Shown: positions 49,913 through 60,184, numbered from the stretch's first letter. The stretch: 64,000 bases of DNA from Kluyvera georgiana ATCC 51603 (GCF_001654985.1 NZ_LXEU01000088.1:1-64000), one strand, 5' to 3'. Notes: generated by a model not told the origin, from the sequence alone. Numbers and translations: made by a program.

Positions 49913-50464
49913 ATGGACAAATTTGACGCTAATCGCCGCAAGCTGCTGGCGTTAGGTGGTGTTGCGCTCGGCGCGGCCGCCATCTTGCCCACGCCTGCGC
50001 TTGCCACCCTCTCGACCCCACGTCCGCGTATTTTAACGCTGAATAACCTGCATACAGGTGAGTTGATAAAAGCCGAGTTTTTTGACGGCCGAGGCTATAT
50101 TCAGGATGAATTAGCAAAACTAAACCATTTTTTCCGTGACTATCGCGCGAATAAAATAAAAAGCATCGATCCTTCTTTGTTCGATCAGCTTTATCGCCTT
50201 CAGGGACTATTAGGAACAAATAAACCTGTGCAATTGATCTCTGGATATCGTTCCGTTGATACCAATAATGAGCTAAGAGCGCACAGCAGTGGGGTAGCGA
50301 AAAAAAGCTATCACACGAAAGGTCAGGCAATGGATTTTCATATTGAAGGCGTTTCATTAAGTAATATACGCAAAGCTGCGTTATCTATGCGCGCAGGTGG
50401 TGTAGGATATTACCCACGTAGCAACTTTGTGCATATTGATACCGGTCCGGTCCGGCACTGGTAG
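49913..50464 (+). CDS. mepK: Murein endopeptidase MepK
   Basis: MepK (YcbK) is a periplasmic peptidase of the M15/DUF882 type that in E. coli cleaves mDAP-mDAP (3-3) cross-links, the bonds made by LdtD next door. The 183 residues compare with 182 in E. coli. The N terminus NRRKLLALGG is a twin-arginine-type signal; E. coli YcbK is a known Tat substrate. Predicted zinc ligands are His134 and Asp141 in SYHTKGQAMDFH and His174 in FVHIDTG. The coding sequence is clearly more AT-rich than its neighbours. Confidence 0.95.
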   Translation: MDKFDANRRKLLALGGVALGAAAILPTPALATLSTPRPRILTLNNLHTGELIKAEFFDGRGYIQDELAKLNHFFRDYRANKIKSIDPSLFDQLYRLQGLLGTNKPVQLISGYRSVDTNNELRAHSSGVAKKSYHTKGQAMDFHIEGVSLSNIRKAALSMRAGGVGYYPRSNFVHIDTGPVRHW

Positions 50465-50528
50465 CTCTACGCCAACCGTTCAGGCACACTGAAGTGTCTG
50501 AATGGTGACGAGTCCAAACAGGAGCAAC

Positions 50529-51176
50529 ATGAATTATCGTATTATTCCGGTGACTGCGTTCGCGCAAAACTGTTCATTGATCTGGTGCGAGCAAACGAAA
50601 CTGGCGGCGTTGGTCGATCCGGGCGGCGATGCCGAAACCATCAAGCAGCAGGTTGCAGAAGCGGGCGTGACGTTGCAGCAAATTTTGCTGACTCATGGCC
50701 ATCTCGATCATGTGGGGGCGGCGGCTGAACTGGCGCAGCACTACGGGGTGCCGATTATCGGGCCGGAAAAAGAAGATGAATTCTGGTTGCAAGGGTTGCC
50801 CGCGCAAAGCCGGATGTTTGGCCTTGAGGACTGCCAGCCGTTGACGCCGGACCGCTGGCTGAACGAAGGGGATACGGTGAGCGTCGGCAACGTGAAGCTG
50901 CAGGTGCTGCACTGTCCGGGGCATACGCCGGGGCATGTCGTCTTCTTTGATGCCCAGGCGCGTTTGCTGATCTCGGGTGACGTGCTGTTTAAAGGTGGCG
51001 TAGGGCGCAGTGACTTCCCACGTGGCGATCACGCGCAGTTGATTGATGCGATTAAGCGCAAGCTGCTGCCGTTAGGCGATGACGTGAAGTTTATTGCGGG
51101 CCATGGCCCAATGTCGACGCTGGGTTATGAGCGTCTGCATAACCCATTCCTGCAGGATGAACTGCCGGTGTGGTAA
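50529..51176 (+). CDS. ycbL: Metallo-beta-lactamase fold hydrolase YcbL
   Basis: YcbL is a small glyoxalase II-like hydrolase; the Salmonella homologue has type II glyoxalase activity. The 215 residues from ATG 50529 (AGGAGC upstream) equal E. coli. The metal motif [10 protein letters not shown] is near residue 56, followed by [10 protein letters not shown] and ISGDVLF. It lies 64 bp after mepK and ends at a terminator shared with aspC. Confidence 0.94.
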   Translation: MNYRIIPVTAFAQNCSLIWCEQTKLAALVDPGGDAETIKQQVAEAGVTLQQILLTHGHLDHVGAAAELAQHYGVPIIGPEKEDEFWLQGLPAQSRMFGLEDCQPLTPDRWLNEGDTVSVGNVKLQVLHCPGHTPGHVVFFDAQARLLISGDVLFKGGVGRSDFPRGDHAQLIDAIKRKLLPLGDDVKFIAGHGPMSTLGYERLHNPFLQDELPVW

Positions 51177-51188
51177 TCTCAGAATAAT

Positions 51189-51215
51189 AAAAAGGCCGCG
51201 AATGCGGCCTTTTTT
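51189..51215. terminator. Bidirectional terminator between ycbL and aspC
   Basis: AAAAAGGCCGC pairs with GCGGCCTTTTT around GAAT. A and T tracts flank the stem on both sides, so it can end both convergent genes. Confidence 0.92.
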
Positions 51216-51236
51216 GTCCCTGAAGGGAAGCTTCTG

Positions 51237-52427
51237 TTACAGGACGGCGACGATGGCTTCGCACAGCGGCGCCATGTTGTCCGGCGTCATGCCCGCCACG
51301 TTGATACGGCCAGAAGCGACGGCATAAATACCGAACTCTTCACGCAGGCGCAGTACCTGCTCTTTGGTCAGACCGCTGAACGAGAACATACCGTTCTGCT
51401 TCGTGATGAAGGTGAAATCACGGCTCGCGCCTTTCTCCTGCAACGTATTAACGAACAGCAGACGCATGCGCTGAATGCGCTGACGCATATCGGTCAGCTC
51501 TTGTTCCCAGATGGCGCGCAGCGCGTCGTTGCTGAGAATGGTCGCAACAACGGAAGCGCCGTGTGCCGGCGGGTTAGAGTAGTTCGCGCGAATCACGGCT
51601 TTCAGCTGGCTGAAGGCGCGATCGGCGGTGTCGGCATCGGCTGTGACCAGGGTGCAGGCGCCAACGCGTTCGTTGTACAGACCGAAGTTTTTCGAGTAGG
51701 AGCTCGCCACAATCAGCTCTTTGTGCAGCGTGGCAAATGCGCGCAGGCCTTCGGCATCTTCTTCCAGACCGCGAGCAAAGCCCTGGTAGGCGAAGTCAAA
51801 CAGCGGCAGCCAACCTTTTTCAATCGACAGATTTGCCAGCTGTTGCCACTGCTCCAGCGTCGGGTCGATACCGGTTGGGTTATGGCAGCAGCCATGGAAC
51901 AGCACCACGTCACCCGCCTGGGCTTCATTCAGGCTCGCCAGCAGGCCGTCGAAGTTGAGGGCATGCTTTTCCGCATCGTAGTAGTCATATTCGCGTACTT
52001 CCAGGCCCGCAGCGCCAAAGACGCTCTTGTGGTTCGGCCAGCTTGGGTTGCTGACCCAAACGCGCTTCACGTCAGTGTTTTTTGCGAGGAAATCCGCCGC
52101 TACGCGCAGTGCGCCTGTGCCGCCTGGGGTCTGAGCGGTGCGCGCGCGTTTGTCACTAATGATGCTGTTGCCTTTGCCGAACAGCAGCTCCTGCGTGCAG
52201 CGACCAAACTCAGGAATACCATCAATACCGAGATAGTTTTTGGTGGTCTCATTCTCCAGCAGATACTGCTCAGCTTTTTTAACGCTGGTCAGCACCGGCG
52301 TCTTGCCGGTCTCATCTTTATAAACACCAATCCCGAGATTGATTTTTCCCGGGCGTTCGTCGGCGCGAAACAGATCGGCCAGGCCCAGAATTGGGTCGGC
52401 AGGGGCGGCTGTAATGTTCTCAAACAT
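51237..52427 (-). CDS. aspC: Aspartate aminotransferase
   Basis: AspC is the PLP-dependent transaminase for aspartate and, less efficiently, aromatic amino acids. The 396 residues equal E. coli. The Schiff-base lysine is in [15 protein letters not shown] (about residue 246). It lies between the ycbL terminator and ompF, all in conserved order, and is transcribed alone. Confidence 0.98.
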   Translation of the reverse strand: MFENITAAPADPILGLADLFRADERPGKINLGIGVYKDETGKTPVLTSVKKAEQYLLENETTKNYLGIDGIPEFGRCTQELLFGKGNSIISDKRARTAQTPGGTGALRVAADFLAKNTDVKRVWVSNPSWPNHKSVFGAAGLEVREYDYYDAEKHALNFDGLLASLNEAQAGDVVLFHGCCHNPTGIDPTLEQWQQLANLSIEKGWLPLFDFAYQGFARGLEEDAEGLRAFATLHKELIVASSYSKNFGLYNERVGACTLVTADADTADRAFSQLKAVIRANYSNPPAHGASVVATILSNDALRAIWEQELTDMRQRIQRMRLLFVNTLQEKGASRDFTFITKQNGMFSFSGLTKEQVLRLREEFGIYAVASGRINVAGMTPDNMAPLCEAIVAVL

Positions 52428-52554
52428 GACGAGGTTCCATTAATAAGTTCGGGGGAAATCCGCTATCAGGTTAACGGTAGATTTACAAAATGCCAACCGT
52501 TAGAGACTAAAAGCGCGAAGCTTTTCAAAAGTTACGATCTTCCTCTTTAGAACG

Positions 52555-52581
52555 CAAAAAAGCAGGACCGAAGTCCTGCTC
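52555..52581 (-). terminator. Terminator of ompF
   Basis: On the minus strand AGCAGGAC pairs with GTCCTGCT around TTCG, followed by TTTTTTG. It lies 31 bp beyond the ompF stop. Confidence 0.93.
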
Positions 52582-52611
52582 TTGAGGCATATAGCAGTGA
52601 GGGTCTGCTGA

Positions 52612-53793
52612 TTAGAACTGGTAAACGATACCAACAGCAGCCTGATCGTCGGTTCCCTGCTTGGTAGCAGCAGAGTACGCGTTGTCGTCGAGCAGGTTGA
52701 ACTTGTACGCCGCGTAGACGTTCATGTTCTTGTTGAAGTAGTACCAGGTGCCCAGTTCGATGTATTTAACCAGGTCAGCATCGCCGCCTTTGAAGTCGCC
52801 GCGAGCGATCAGGTCTTTACCTTTGGACTGTACGTAGCCCAGGGACGGACGCAGACCGAAGTCGAACTGATACTGAACAACAGCTTCGAAGTTCTGAGTT
52901 TTGTTTGCGAAGTTGTTGTCCGGCTCGCGGGTCATGTTCAGCGTTTCAGCATACATTACCGCAGCGTAGATGTTGTTCGCGTCGTATTTCGCAGCAGTAG
53001 ACCAAGCTTCTGCTTTGCTGCCGCCAGCGCTCGCCCAAGTGTGAGTGGTGCCATTGAAGGTAGAGCTGCCCGGGTTAACCTGGTCGTTGGTACGGTCTGC
53101 AACTTCATAACCTGCGGCCAGCGCGATGCCGTTGCCGAAATCATACTGTACAGAGGTGCTGAAGCCGTCGCCGTTCGCTTTCGCGCCGTTGCCGCCGTAG
53201 CCAAGGCTTTCCAGCGCGCCGGTTTTGTCGTTGTAGGTCGCTGCAACCGGGTTGCTACGATCGTTTTTACCCTGGTACTGCAGCGCGAAGCTCAGACCTT
53301 CAACCAGACCGAAGAAATCGCTGTTACGGTAGGTCAGCAGGCCAGAAGAACGACCGTTCATGAAGTTGTCGGTAGCAGCCCAGGAATCGCCGCCCCATTC
53401 AACCAGCATATCGGTGTAAGCCGCGACGTCGTAGATAGCGCCGTAGTTACGACCGTAGTCCAGAGAACCCGCGTCGCCAAATTTCAGACCGGCGAACGCC
53501 AGACGGGTTTTAGTCCCCTGGGAGCCTTCCGCATTGGAGGCATCCATGTTGTATTCCCACTGACCGTAGCCCACCAGCTGATCGTTGATCTGGGTTTCGC
53601 CCTTGAAGCCGATACGGGCATAGGTGGTGTCTTCGTTGCTGGTGTCGCCGTTGGTGGTCCAAATGTGTTCACCAACTGCTTTACCGTAGAAGTCCAGTTT
53701 GTTGGCATTCTTGTTGTAGATTTCTGCAGCATTTGCTGCACCAGCTACCAGCAGGGCAGGGATTACCACTGCCAGGATATTACGCTTCATCAT
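52612..53793 (-). CDS. ompF: Outer-membrane porin OmpF (divergent, long form)
   Basis: OmpF is a trimeric general diffusion porin. The product has 393 residues including a 22-residue signal peptide (cleavage before AEIYNK), against 362 in E. coli; the extra length is in external loops. The 16-strand barrel ends with the assembly signal aromatic VGIVYQF. In constriction loop 3 the sequence is [12 protein letters not shown] where E. coli has YTDMLPEFGGDT, so the acidic Asp and Glu are kept but Pro and Phe are replaced. Identity as ompF rests on its place between aspC and asnS and on its E. coli-like leader. The start is the double ATG as in E. coli. Confidence 0.9.
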   Translation of the reverse strand: MMKRNILAVVIPALLVAGAANAAEIYNKNANKLDFYGKAVGEHIWTTNGDTSNEDTTYARIGFKGETQINDQLVGYGQWEYNMDASNAEGSQGTKTRLAFAGLKFGDAGSLDYGRNYGAIYDVAAYTDMLVEWGGDSWAATDNFMNGRSSGLLTYRNSDFFGLVEGLSFALQYQGKNDRSNPVAATYNDKTGALESLGYGGNGAKANGDGFSTSVQYDFGNGIALAAGYEVADRTNDQVNPGSSTFNGTTHTWASAGGSKAEAWSTAAKYDANNIYAAVMYAETLNMTREPDNNFANKTQNFEAVVQYQFDFGLRPSLGYVQSKGKDLIARGDFKGGDADLVKYIELGTWYYFNKNMNVYAAYKFNLLDDNAYSAATKQGTDDQAAVGIVYQF

Positions 53794-54010
53794 TATTTAT
53801 TACCCTCATTAGGTTTTTTTTATAGACACTCGCCACTGCCGCCAATTACTTCCGTCAATAAAAATTTACGGAACTATTGATGATAGTTTGGTGTCTTTAT
53901 GTGTCTGAGAGGCATCTTTCCATTCAAAACATACTTTCGCCACACTGAAAATGCTACAAACATCGAGAATAAGTAAGCAAAAGAAATAGTGTGTAACTAA
54001 ATATTAATAT
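53794..54010 (-). promoter_or_regulatory. ompF promoter, leader and predicted OmpR/MicF targets
   Basis: Read on the minus strand, the 110 bases before the ATG closely match the E. coli ompF leader, including ATGAGGGTAATAAATAATG at the ribosome site, the segment paired by the MicF sRNA in E. coli. The -10 element AAAGAT lies at 53914-53919, putting the start near 53907. The AT-rich segment at about 53925-54010, with TTTGTAGCA like E. coli, corresponds to the OmpR sites F1-F3. Further upstream to 54350 the gap is AT-rich with no gene that I can see. Confidence 0.75.
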
Positions 54011-54355
54011 TGAGGAACTTTGTGAACTAACTCAAAATTCTGAGGTGTGCGCGGATTATTTGACCTTTCCTTTATCTATCAATATGAATTTCTTATCTTT
54101 TATTTGTATAACGCTTTTTCTTATCGCACAGAGCGGATGTGTGATCATTTCGTTATGATATTTTTTAGCCATCCAGATAGCTGTTGTTTTGGATAAAAAA
54201 TGTGCTATGGCTTAGGTGATTTCATGACTGCAATAAAAAATTGAGTGTTTTTTGTACGAAGTTATTGCCGGGTAATGTGATGTAACAAACTGCGTGGCGT
54301 AGAGGCTTGAAGTTTAGGTTTGTTAAAATTAATAAAGATTTCTTTACATGTGCAG

Positions 54356-54387
54356 GTAAAAAAAGGCCAGCGCGAGCGGCTGGCCTT
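54356..54387 (-). terminator. Terminator of asnS
   Basis: On the minus strand AAGGCCAGC pairs with GCTGGCCTT around a seven-base loop and is followed by TTTTT. It lies 16 bp beyond the asnS stop. Confidence 0.92.
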
Positions 54388-54402
54388 GAGGATAATACGG
54401 CT

Positions 54403-55803
54403 TTAGAAGCTGGCGTTGCGTGGCGTTCTCGGGAACGGAATCACGTCGCGCACGTTCTGTACGCCAGTGACGTAGGCGATCAGACGTTCGAAGCCCAGAC
54501 CGAAACCTGAATGCGGCACGGTACCGTAGCGACGCAGGTCGCGATACCACCAGTAGTCTTCTTTGTTCAGACCCATTTCAGCCATACGGGCGTCAAGCAC
54601 GTCCAGACGCTCTTCACGCTGAGAACCGCCGATGATCTCGCCAATGCCCGGTGCCAGTACGTCCATGGCGGCAACGGTTTTGCCATCGTCGTTAAGACGC
54701 ATATAGAAGGCTTTGATCTCCTTCGGATAGTTTTTCACGACCACCGGTGCTTTGAAGTGCTCTTCCGCAAGATAGCGTTCGTGCTCAGAGGAAAGGTCCA
54801 CGCCCCAGTACACCGGGTTTTCAAACTGTTTGCCACAGTTTTCCAGGATGGTGACCGCGTCGGTGTAGTCAACCTGCGCGAAGTCGGCGGAAACGAAACG
54901 TTGCAGACGATCGATAGCGTCTTTATCTACGCGCTCGGCGAAGAACTTCATGTCGTCCGCGCGTTCTTCGAGAACGGCTTTAAAGACGTACTTCAGCATG
55001 GCTTCTGCCAAACGGGCGTTATCTTCCAGATCGGCAAATGCCACTTCCGGCTCCAGCATCCAGAACTCCGCCAGGTGACGGCTGGTGTTGGAGTTTTCTG
55101 CGCGGAAGGTAGGGCCGAAGGTGTAGATCTTCGACAACGCACAGGCATAGGTTTCACCGTTCAACTGACCGGAAACGGTCAGGAAGGCTTCTTTGCCAAA
55201 GAAATCTTTGTCGTAATCCACTTTGCCCTGATCGTTACGCGGCAGGTTTTCCATATCCAGCGTAGACACGCGGAACATTTCGCCTGCGCCTTCAGTATCG
55301 GAAGCGGTAATCAGCGGGGTGGAAACCCAGAAGAAGCCCTGCTCGTCGAAGAAACGGTGCAGCGCCTGCGCCAGCGTGTGGCGAACGCGGGCGACCGCGC
55401 CAATCAGGTTGGTGCGCGGACGCATATGCGCCACTTCACGCAGATACTCGATGCTGTGGCGTTTCGCCGCCATCGGGTAGGTATCCGGATCTTCAACCCG
55501 GCCGGTCACTTCCACGTTAGAGGCCTGAATTTCAAAGCTCTGACCCTGACCCTGAGACGCCACAACTTTACCGGTGACGATCACCGAGCAGCCGGTGGTC
55601 AGACGCAGGACTTCGTCATTGTAATTGGGCAGAGAATTATTAATAACGGCCTGTACAGGATCAAAGCAGGAACCGTCATAGACGGCCAGGAAGGAAAAGC
55701 CAGCTTTTGAATCTCGGCGGGTACGTACCCAGCCGCGCACGGTGACTTCGCTGTCAACGGCTACGCGGCCCTGGAGTACGTCGGCTACAGGCACAACGCT
55801 CAT
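54403..55803 (-). CDS. asnS: Asparagine--tRNA ligase
   Basis: AsnRS charges tRNA-Asn. The 466 residues equal E. coli. An N-terminal OB-fold anticodon-binding domain (about residues 1-100, [14 protein letters not shown]) is followed by the class IIb core, with motif 2 [17 protein letters not shown] and motif 3 [15 protein letters not shown] near the C terminus. It is transcribed alone in the conserved order pncB-asnS-ompF. Confidence 0.98.
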   Translation of the reverse strand: MSVVPVADVLQGRVAVDSEVTVRGWVRTRRDSKAGFSFLAVYDGSCFDPVQAVINNSLPNYNDEVLRLTTGCSVIVTGKVVASQGQGQSFEIQASNVEVTGRVEDPDTYPMAAKRHSIEYLREVAHMRPRTNLIGAVARVRHTLAQALHRFFDEQGFFWVSTPLITASDTEGAGEMFRVSTLDMENLPRNDQGKVDYDKDFFGKEAFLTVSGQLNGETYACALSKIYTFGPTFRAENSNTSRHLAEFWMLEPEVAFADLEDNARLAEAMLKYVFKAVLEERADDMKFFAERVDKDAIDRLQRFVSADFAQVDYTDAVTILENCGKQFENPVYWGVDLSSEHERYLAEEHFKAPVVVKNYPKEIKAFYMRLNDDGKTVAAMDVLAPGIGEIIGGSQREERLDVLDARMAEMGLNKEDYWWYRDLRRYGTVPHSGFGLGFERLIAYVTGVQNVRDVIPFPRTPRNASF

Positions 55804-55943
55804 AATAGTCTCTCTATTCGTAGTCCAATAAAAAAATCGTTTTTCCCCGGAACGGCGGGGGGATATCTATGTTACCTGTCATCTTCCATCAGACAAGTAG
55901 AATTCGCACAAGGAAGGGGTGTTTTAAGAAATAAATAAAGAAG

Positions 55944-55966
55944 AAGGGAGCCGCCCGGGCTCCCTT
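55944..55966 (-). terminator. Terminator of pncB
   Basis: AAGGGAGCC pairs with GGCTCCCTT around GCCCG. On the minus strand it is followed by CTTCTTTATTTATT. It starts a few bases beyond the pncB stop. Confidence 0.8.
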
Positions 55967-55972
55967 TGGTGA

Positions 55973-57175
55973 TTAACTGGCCTTTTTGATCTGCGGGAGA
56001 TCAAATGCTTTACGTAATGCACGAACAAATGCTTTATCGTGACAAATGGTTTTCCCCGGGCTGTCGGAGAGTTTTGCCACCGGTTTGCCGTTGCACTCAA
56101 CCAGCTTGATAACGATATTGAGCGGTTTAACCTGTGGGATATCGCAGGTCAAACGCGTGCCAATACCAAAGCTGAGATTGATGCGCGGTGAGAAGTGGCG
56201 ATACAGCTCAATGGCTTTCGGCAGATCGAGATTGTCGGAAAACACCAGCACTTTCTCGCGCGGGTCGATACCGAGCTTTTGATAATGTTTGATCGCCTTC
56301 TCGCCCCATTCAAACGGGTCGCCGGAGTCGTGGCGCAAACCCTGGTAACGCGTGGCGAATTCCGGGCCGAAGTCGCGCAGGAAGGCGTCCATGGTAATGC
56401 AGTCGGTCAGGGCGATGCCGAGCCGATCGGGATATTCTTCCAGCCAGGCGGCCAGCGCCGCACGCTGGCTGGTTGCCAGATCCGGGCTGATTTGCTGATG
56501 CGCCTGGAACCACTCGTGTGCCTGGGTACCCATTGGCGTCAGAGTCAGGCGGCGCGCCAGATCGTAGTTGCTGGTGCCCACAAACCATGTCTCCTGACGG
56601 AGACGGCTGACGATGGCTTCCTGAACTTCACGGGAGAAGCGGCGGCGGGTGCCAAAGTCCATCAGTTTGAAAGCGGACATATCAAGGTCGGCCGTCAGCT
56701 GATTAAAGTCGGCCAGCTTATGTTCCAGCATTTCCAGCGCCTGCGGGACGCCGTTTTCCGGAGAACGATAGCGGTGAACCAGCTCGCTAATCACCGCCAG
56801 CAGCGGCACTTCCCACATGATCACTTCACGCCACGGGCCTTCAAGGCGGATATTCAGCTTACCATTCTCGTTGGTGACGGTAACCTGTTGTGGATCGTAG
56901 CGGAAATCACGCAGCCAGTTCAGGTAGTCCTGCTTAAAGAAAGGCAGACCGGACAGCCAGTGGTATTCATCATCACGCAGCGTGAGTGAACGCATGGCTT
57001 CGACTTGTTCGCGAATGGCGTCAGCATAAATGCCCAGCAGATCGTCACCACGGCAGCGGAATTCCGCCGCGACGTTAACGTCGTAGTAGTGGTGGAAAAC
57101 GGCCTGCTGCATATGCAGTTTGTAGGCATCTGTATCCAGCAACGAGTGCAGAACAGGAGAAGCGAATTGTGTCAT
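55973..57175 (-). CDS. pncB: Nicotinate phosphoribosyltransferase
   Basis: PncB makes nicotinate mononucleotide from nicotinate and PRPP in NAD salvage. The 400 residues from ATG 57175 equal E. coli. The phosphohistidine residue used for ATP coupling is expected in [11 protein letters not shown]...GTQAHEWF, and GLRHDSGDP binds the ribose-phosphate. An in-frame ATG at 57190 would add five residues. A NadR-like box lies just upstream. It is divergent from pepN. Confidence 0.96.
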   Translation of the reverse strand: MTQFASPVLHSLLDTDAYKLHMQQAVFHHYYDVNVAAEFRCRGDDLLGIYADAIREQVEAMRSLTLRDDEYHWLSGLPFFKQDYLNWLRDFRYDPQQVTVTNENGKLNIRLEGPWREVIMWEVPLLAVISELVHRYRSPENGVPQALEMLEHKLADFNQLTADLDMSAFKLMDFGTRRRFSREVQEAIVSRLRQETWFVGTSNYDLARRLTLTPMGTQAHEWFQAHQQISPDLATSQRAALAAWLEEYPDRLGIALTDCITMDAFLRDFGPEFATRYQGLRHDSGDPFEWGEKAIKHYQKLGIDPREKVLVFSDNLDLPKAIELYRHFSPRINLSFGIGTRLTCDIPQVKPLNIVIKLVECNGKPVAKLSDSPGKTICHDKAFVRALRKAFDLPQIKKAS

Positions 57176-57203
57176 GGTGCGCAGTAGCATCCTCTCACAG
57201 GAG

Positions 57204-57221
57204 CGTTTAGTACAATAAACA
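57204..57221. promoter_or_regulatory. NadR box upstream of pncB
   Basis: CGTTTA-GTACAA-TAAACA matches the NadR operator consensus TGTTTA-N6-TAAACA at 11 of 12 defined positions. It lies 29 bp before the pncB start. A weaker half-related site, TGTTTA-N6-TATTGA, is at 57249-57266. NadR represses NAD synthesis and salvage genes when NAD is plentiful. Confidence 0.75.
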
Positions 57222-57439
57222 ACAGGGGAGAATGGCTGGAGTATACCTTGTTTAACGATTTATTGAACCCCGATCACACCATATGGCACGAAGCGCCACT
57301 CCGGCGTTTTGTGCGGCATGTTGCGTAAATGTATCTATTTTCCCTATTTGACTGGAAAAGATGAAGATTCTGCATAGCGCGTTTAACACAACAGGAATAG
57401 ACTGGAGGTGACATTTACAAAAGATGCTAAAGGTTTTTT

Positions 57440-60052
57440 ATGACACAACAGCCCCAAGCCAAGTACCGCCACGACTACCGTGCGCCGGACTACCTGATCA
57501 GTGATATCGACCTGGCCTTTGACCTGGATGCCGCAAAAACCGTTGTGACCGCGGAAAGCCAGGTTTCCCGTCACGCAGCGTCTGATGTGCCGCTACGCCT
57601 GAACGGTGAGGACCTCACGCTGGTCTCCATTCATGTTAACGGTGCGCCGTGGGCCGACTATAAAGAAGAAGAGAACCATCTGGTTATCTCCGGCCTGCCT
57701 GAGCGTTTTACGCTGAAGATTGTCAATGAAATCAGCCCGGCGGCGAATACTGCGCTGGAAGGGCTCTATCAATCCGGTGAAGCGCTGTGTACCCAATGTG
57801 AGGCCGAAGGCTTCCGCCATATTACCTGGTATCTCGACCGCCCGGACGTGCTGGCGCGCTTTACCACCAAAATTACCGCCGATAAGAGCAAATATCCGTT
57901 CCTGCTGTCCAACGGCAACCGTATTGCCGAAGGTGAGCTGGATAACGGGCGTCACTGGGTACAGTGGCAGGATCCGTTCCCGAAACCCTGCTATCTGTTT
58001 GCGCTGGTGGCGGGCGATTTCGACGTGCTGCGCGATACCTTCAAAACCCGCTCCGGGCGCGAAGTGGCGCTGGAACTGTTCGTTGACCGCGGCAACCTTG
58101 ATCGCGCGCCGTGGGCAATGACCTCGCTGAAAAACTCCATGAAGTGGGATGAAGAGCGCTTTGGCCTCGAATACGATCTCGACATCTATATGATCGTTGC
58201 CGTCGACTTCTTTAATATGGGCGCGATGGAGAATAAAGGGCTGAACGTCTTTAACTCCAAATACGTGCTGGCGCGTACCGATACCGCGACGGATAAAGAT
58301 TATCTCGATATTGAACGCGTGATTGGTCATGAGTATTTCCATAACTGGACCGGCAACCGCGTGACCTGCCGCGACTGGTTCCAGTTAAGCCTGAAAGAAG
58401 GCCTGACCGTGTTCCGCGATCAGGAGTTCAGCTCCGACCTGGGCTCCCGTGCGGTTAACCGCATCAGCAACGTACGTACCATGCGCGGCCTGCAGTTTGC
58501 TGAAGACGCCAGCCCAATGGCGCACCCGATCCGTCCGGACAAAGTTATTGAAATGAATAACTTCTATACCCTGACGGTGTATGAGAAAGGGGCGGAAGTT
58601 ATCCGTATGCTGCACACGCTGCTGGGCGAAGAGAACTTCCAGAAGGGGATGCAGCTGTACTTTGAGCGTCACGACGGCAGCGCGGCTACCTGCGACGACT
58701 TCGTGCAGGCGATGGAAGATGCTTCCAACATCGACCTCTCTCATTTCCGCCGCTGGTATAGCCAGGCCGGTACGCCCATTGTCAGCGTGCACGACGACTA
58801 CAATCCGGAAACCGAGCAGTACACCTTAACCATCCGCCAGCGTACACCAGCCACGGCCGAGCAGGAGGAGAAATACCCGCTGCACATTCCGTTCGATATC
58901 GAACTGTACGATAACGAAGGTAAGGTGATCCCGCTGCAGAAAGATGGCCATCCGGTGCACCACGTGCTAAACGTGACCCAGGCCGAGCAGACGTTTGTGT
59001 TCGATAACGTTTACTTCCAGCCGGTGCCGTCGCTGCTGCGTGAATTCTCCGCGCCGGTGAAGCTGGAATATAAATGGAGCGATCAGCAACTCACCTTCCT
59101 GATGCGCCATGCGCGTAATGATTTCTCTCGCTGGGACGCCGCGCAAAGCCTGTTGGCGACCTATATTAAGCTGAACGTGGCTCGTCATCAGCAGGGGCAA
59201 CCGCTGTCGCTACCGGTTCACGTGGCCGACGCGTTCCGCGCCATTCTGCTGGATGAGAAGATCGATCCGGCGCTGGCCGCGGAAATTCTGACTCTGCCAT
59301 CCGCCAGCGAAATTGCTGAACTGTTTGAGATTATTGATCCGATCGCCATTGCCGCAGTGCGCGAAGCGCTGACCCGCACGCTGGCTACCGAGCTGGCGGA
59401 CGAGTGTCTGGCAGTCTACAACGCCAATAAACTCGACAGCTATCGCGTAGAGCATGCGGACATCGGCAAGCGCGCGCTGCGTAACACCTGCCTGCGCTAT
59501 CTGGCGTTTGGCGATCGCGAGCTGGGTAACAAGCTGGTGAGCGAGCAATACCATCACGCGGACAACATGACCGACGCGCTGGCCGCGCTGTCTGCAGCCG
59601 TCGCAGCCGAACTGCCTTGCCGCGATGCGCTGATGCAGGAGTATGATGACAAGTGGCATCATGATGGTCTGGTAATGGATAAGTGGCTGATTCTGCAAGC
59701 CACCAGCCCGGCAGATGACGTGCTGGCGACGGTGCGCAAGCTGTTGAACCATCGCTCATTCAGTATGAATAACCCGAACCGCATTCGCTCGCTGATTGGC
59801 GCCTTTGCCGGCAGCAACCCGGCTGCGTTCCACGCAGAAGACGGCAGCGGCTATCAGTTCCTGGTCGAAATGTTGACCGAACTGAACAGCAAAAACCCGC
59901 AGGTGGCTTCGCGTCTGATTGAGCCGCTGATCCGCCTGAAACGCTATGATGCAAAACGTCAGGCGCTGATGCGTGCTGCGCTGGAGCAGTTGAAGGGGCT
60001 GGAGAATCTCTCCGGGGATCTGTACGAGAAGATTGCGAAAGCATTAGCCTGA
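57440..60052 (+). CDS. pepN: Aminopeptidase N
   Basis: PepN is the main cytoplasmic M1 zinc aminopeptidase. The 870 residues equal E. coli. The exopeptidase motif GAMEN is at about 261-265 and the zinc motif HEYFH (HEXXH) with the downstream Glu in SLKEGLTVF begins near residue 297. AAAGG precedes the ATG. It is divergent from pncB and followed by a terminator that separates it from the convergent ssuE. Confidence 0.98.
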   Translation: MTQQPQAKYRHDYRAPDYLISDIDLAFDLDAAKTVVTAESQVSRHAASDVPLRLNGEDLTLVSIHVNGAPWADYKEEENHLVISGLPERFTLKIVNEISPAANTALEGLYQSGEALCTQCEAEGFRHITWYLDRPDVLARFTTKITADKSKYPFLLSNGNRIAEGELDNGRHWVQWQDPFPKPCYLFALVAGDFDVLRDTFKTRSGREVALELFVDRGNLDRAPWAMTSLKNSMKWDEERFGLEYDLDIYMIVAVDFFNMGAMENKGLNVFNSKYVLARTDTATDKDYLDIERVIGHEYFHNWTGNRVTCRDWFQLSLKEGLTVFRDQEFSSDLGSRAVNRISNVRTMRGLQFAEDASPMAHPIRPDKVIEMNNFYTLTVYEKGAEVIRMLHTLLGEENFQKGMQLYFERHDGSAATCDDFVQAMEDASNIDLSHFRRWYSQAGTPIVSVHDDYNPETEQYTLTIRQRTPATAEQEEKYPLHIPFDIELYDNEGKVIPLQKDGHPVHHVLNVTQAEQTFVFDNVYFQPVPSLLREFSAPVKLEYKWSDQQLTFLMRHARNDFSRWDAAQSLLATYIKLNVARHQQGQPLSLPVHVADAFRAILLDEKIDPALAAEILTLPSASEIAELFEIIDPIAIAAVREALTRTLATELADECLAVYNANKLDSYRVEHADIGKRALRNTCLRYLAFGDRELGNKLVSEQYHHADNMTDALAALSAAVAAELPCRDALMQEYDDKWHHDGLVMDKWLILQATSPADDVLATVRKLLNHRSFSMNNPNRIRSLIGAFAGSNPAAFHAEDGSGYQFLVEMLTELNSKNPQVASRLIEPLIRLKRYDAKRQALMRAALEQLKGLENLSGDLYEKIAKALA

Positions 60053-60146
60053 CTGTCACCCGGACGAGGCGTTAACGCTGACTCCGGGGCACACGATGCG
60101 GGTTCCCCGGCGTTGTTTCGCTTGGCCGGGCAACCTTAATACAAAC

Positions 60147-60181
60147 AAAAACGCCGCTGGTTTTTCCCTGTGGCGTTTTTT
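60147..60181 (+). terminator. Terminator between pepN and ssuE
   Basis: AAAACGCC pairs with GGCGTTTT, with a less regular inner stem and TTTTT in the loop, followed by more T residues. It lies 95 bp beyond pepN and directly before the convergent ssuE end. Confidence 0.75.
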
Positions 60182-60184
60182 TTA

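Noticed and set aside
51501-52550. 349-codon + strand frame opposite aspC
   Set aside because: Antisense shadow of aspC; no start signal or domain.
53041-53880. 279-codon + strand frame opposite ompF
   Set aside because: Antisense to the porin and running into its conserved leader; no domain.
54307-54510. Small + strand frame at the asnS 3' end
   Set aside because: Overlaps the asnS terminator and coding region in antisense; chance frame.
54511-55710. 399-codon + strand frame opposite asnS
   Set aside because: Lies wholly within asnS on the other strand; no recognisable domain or start signal.
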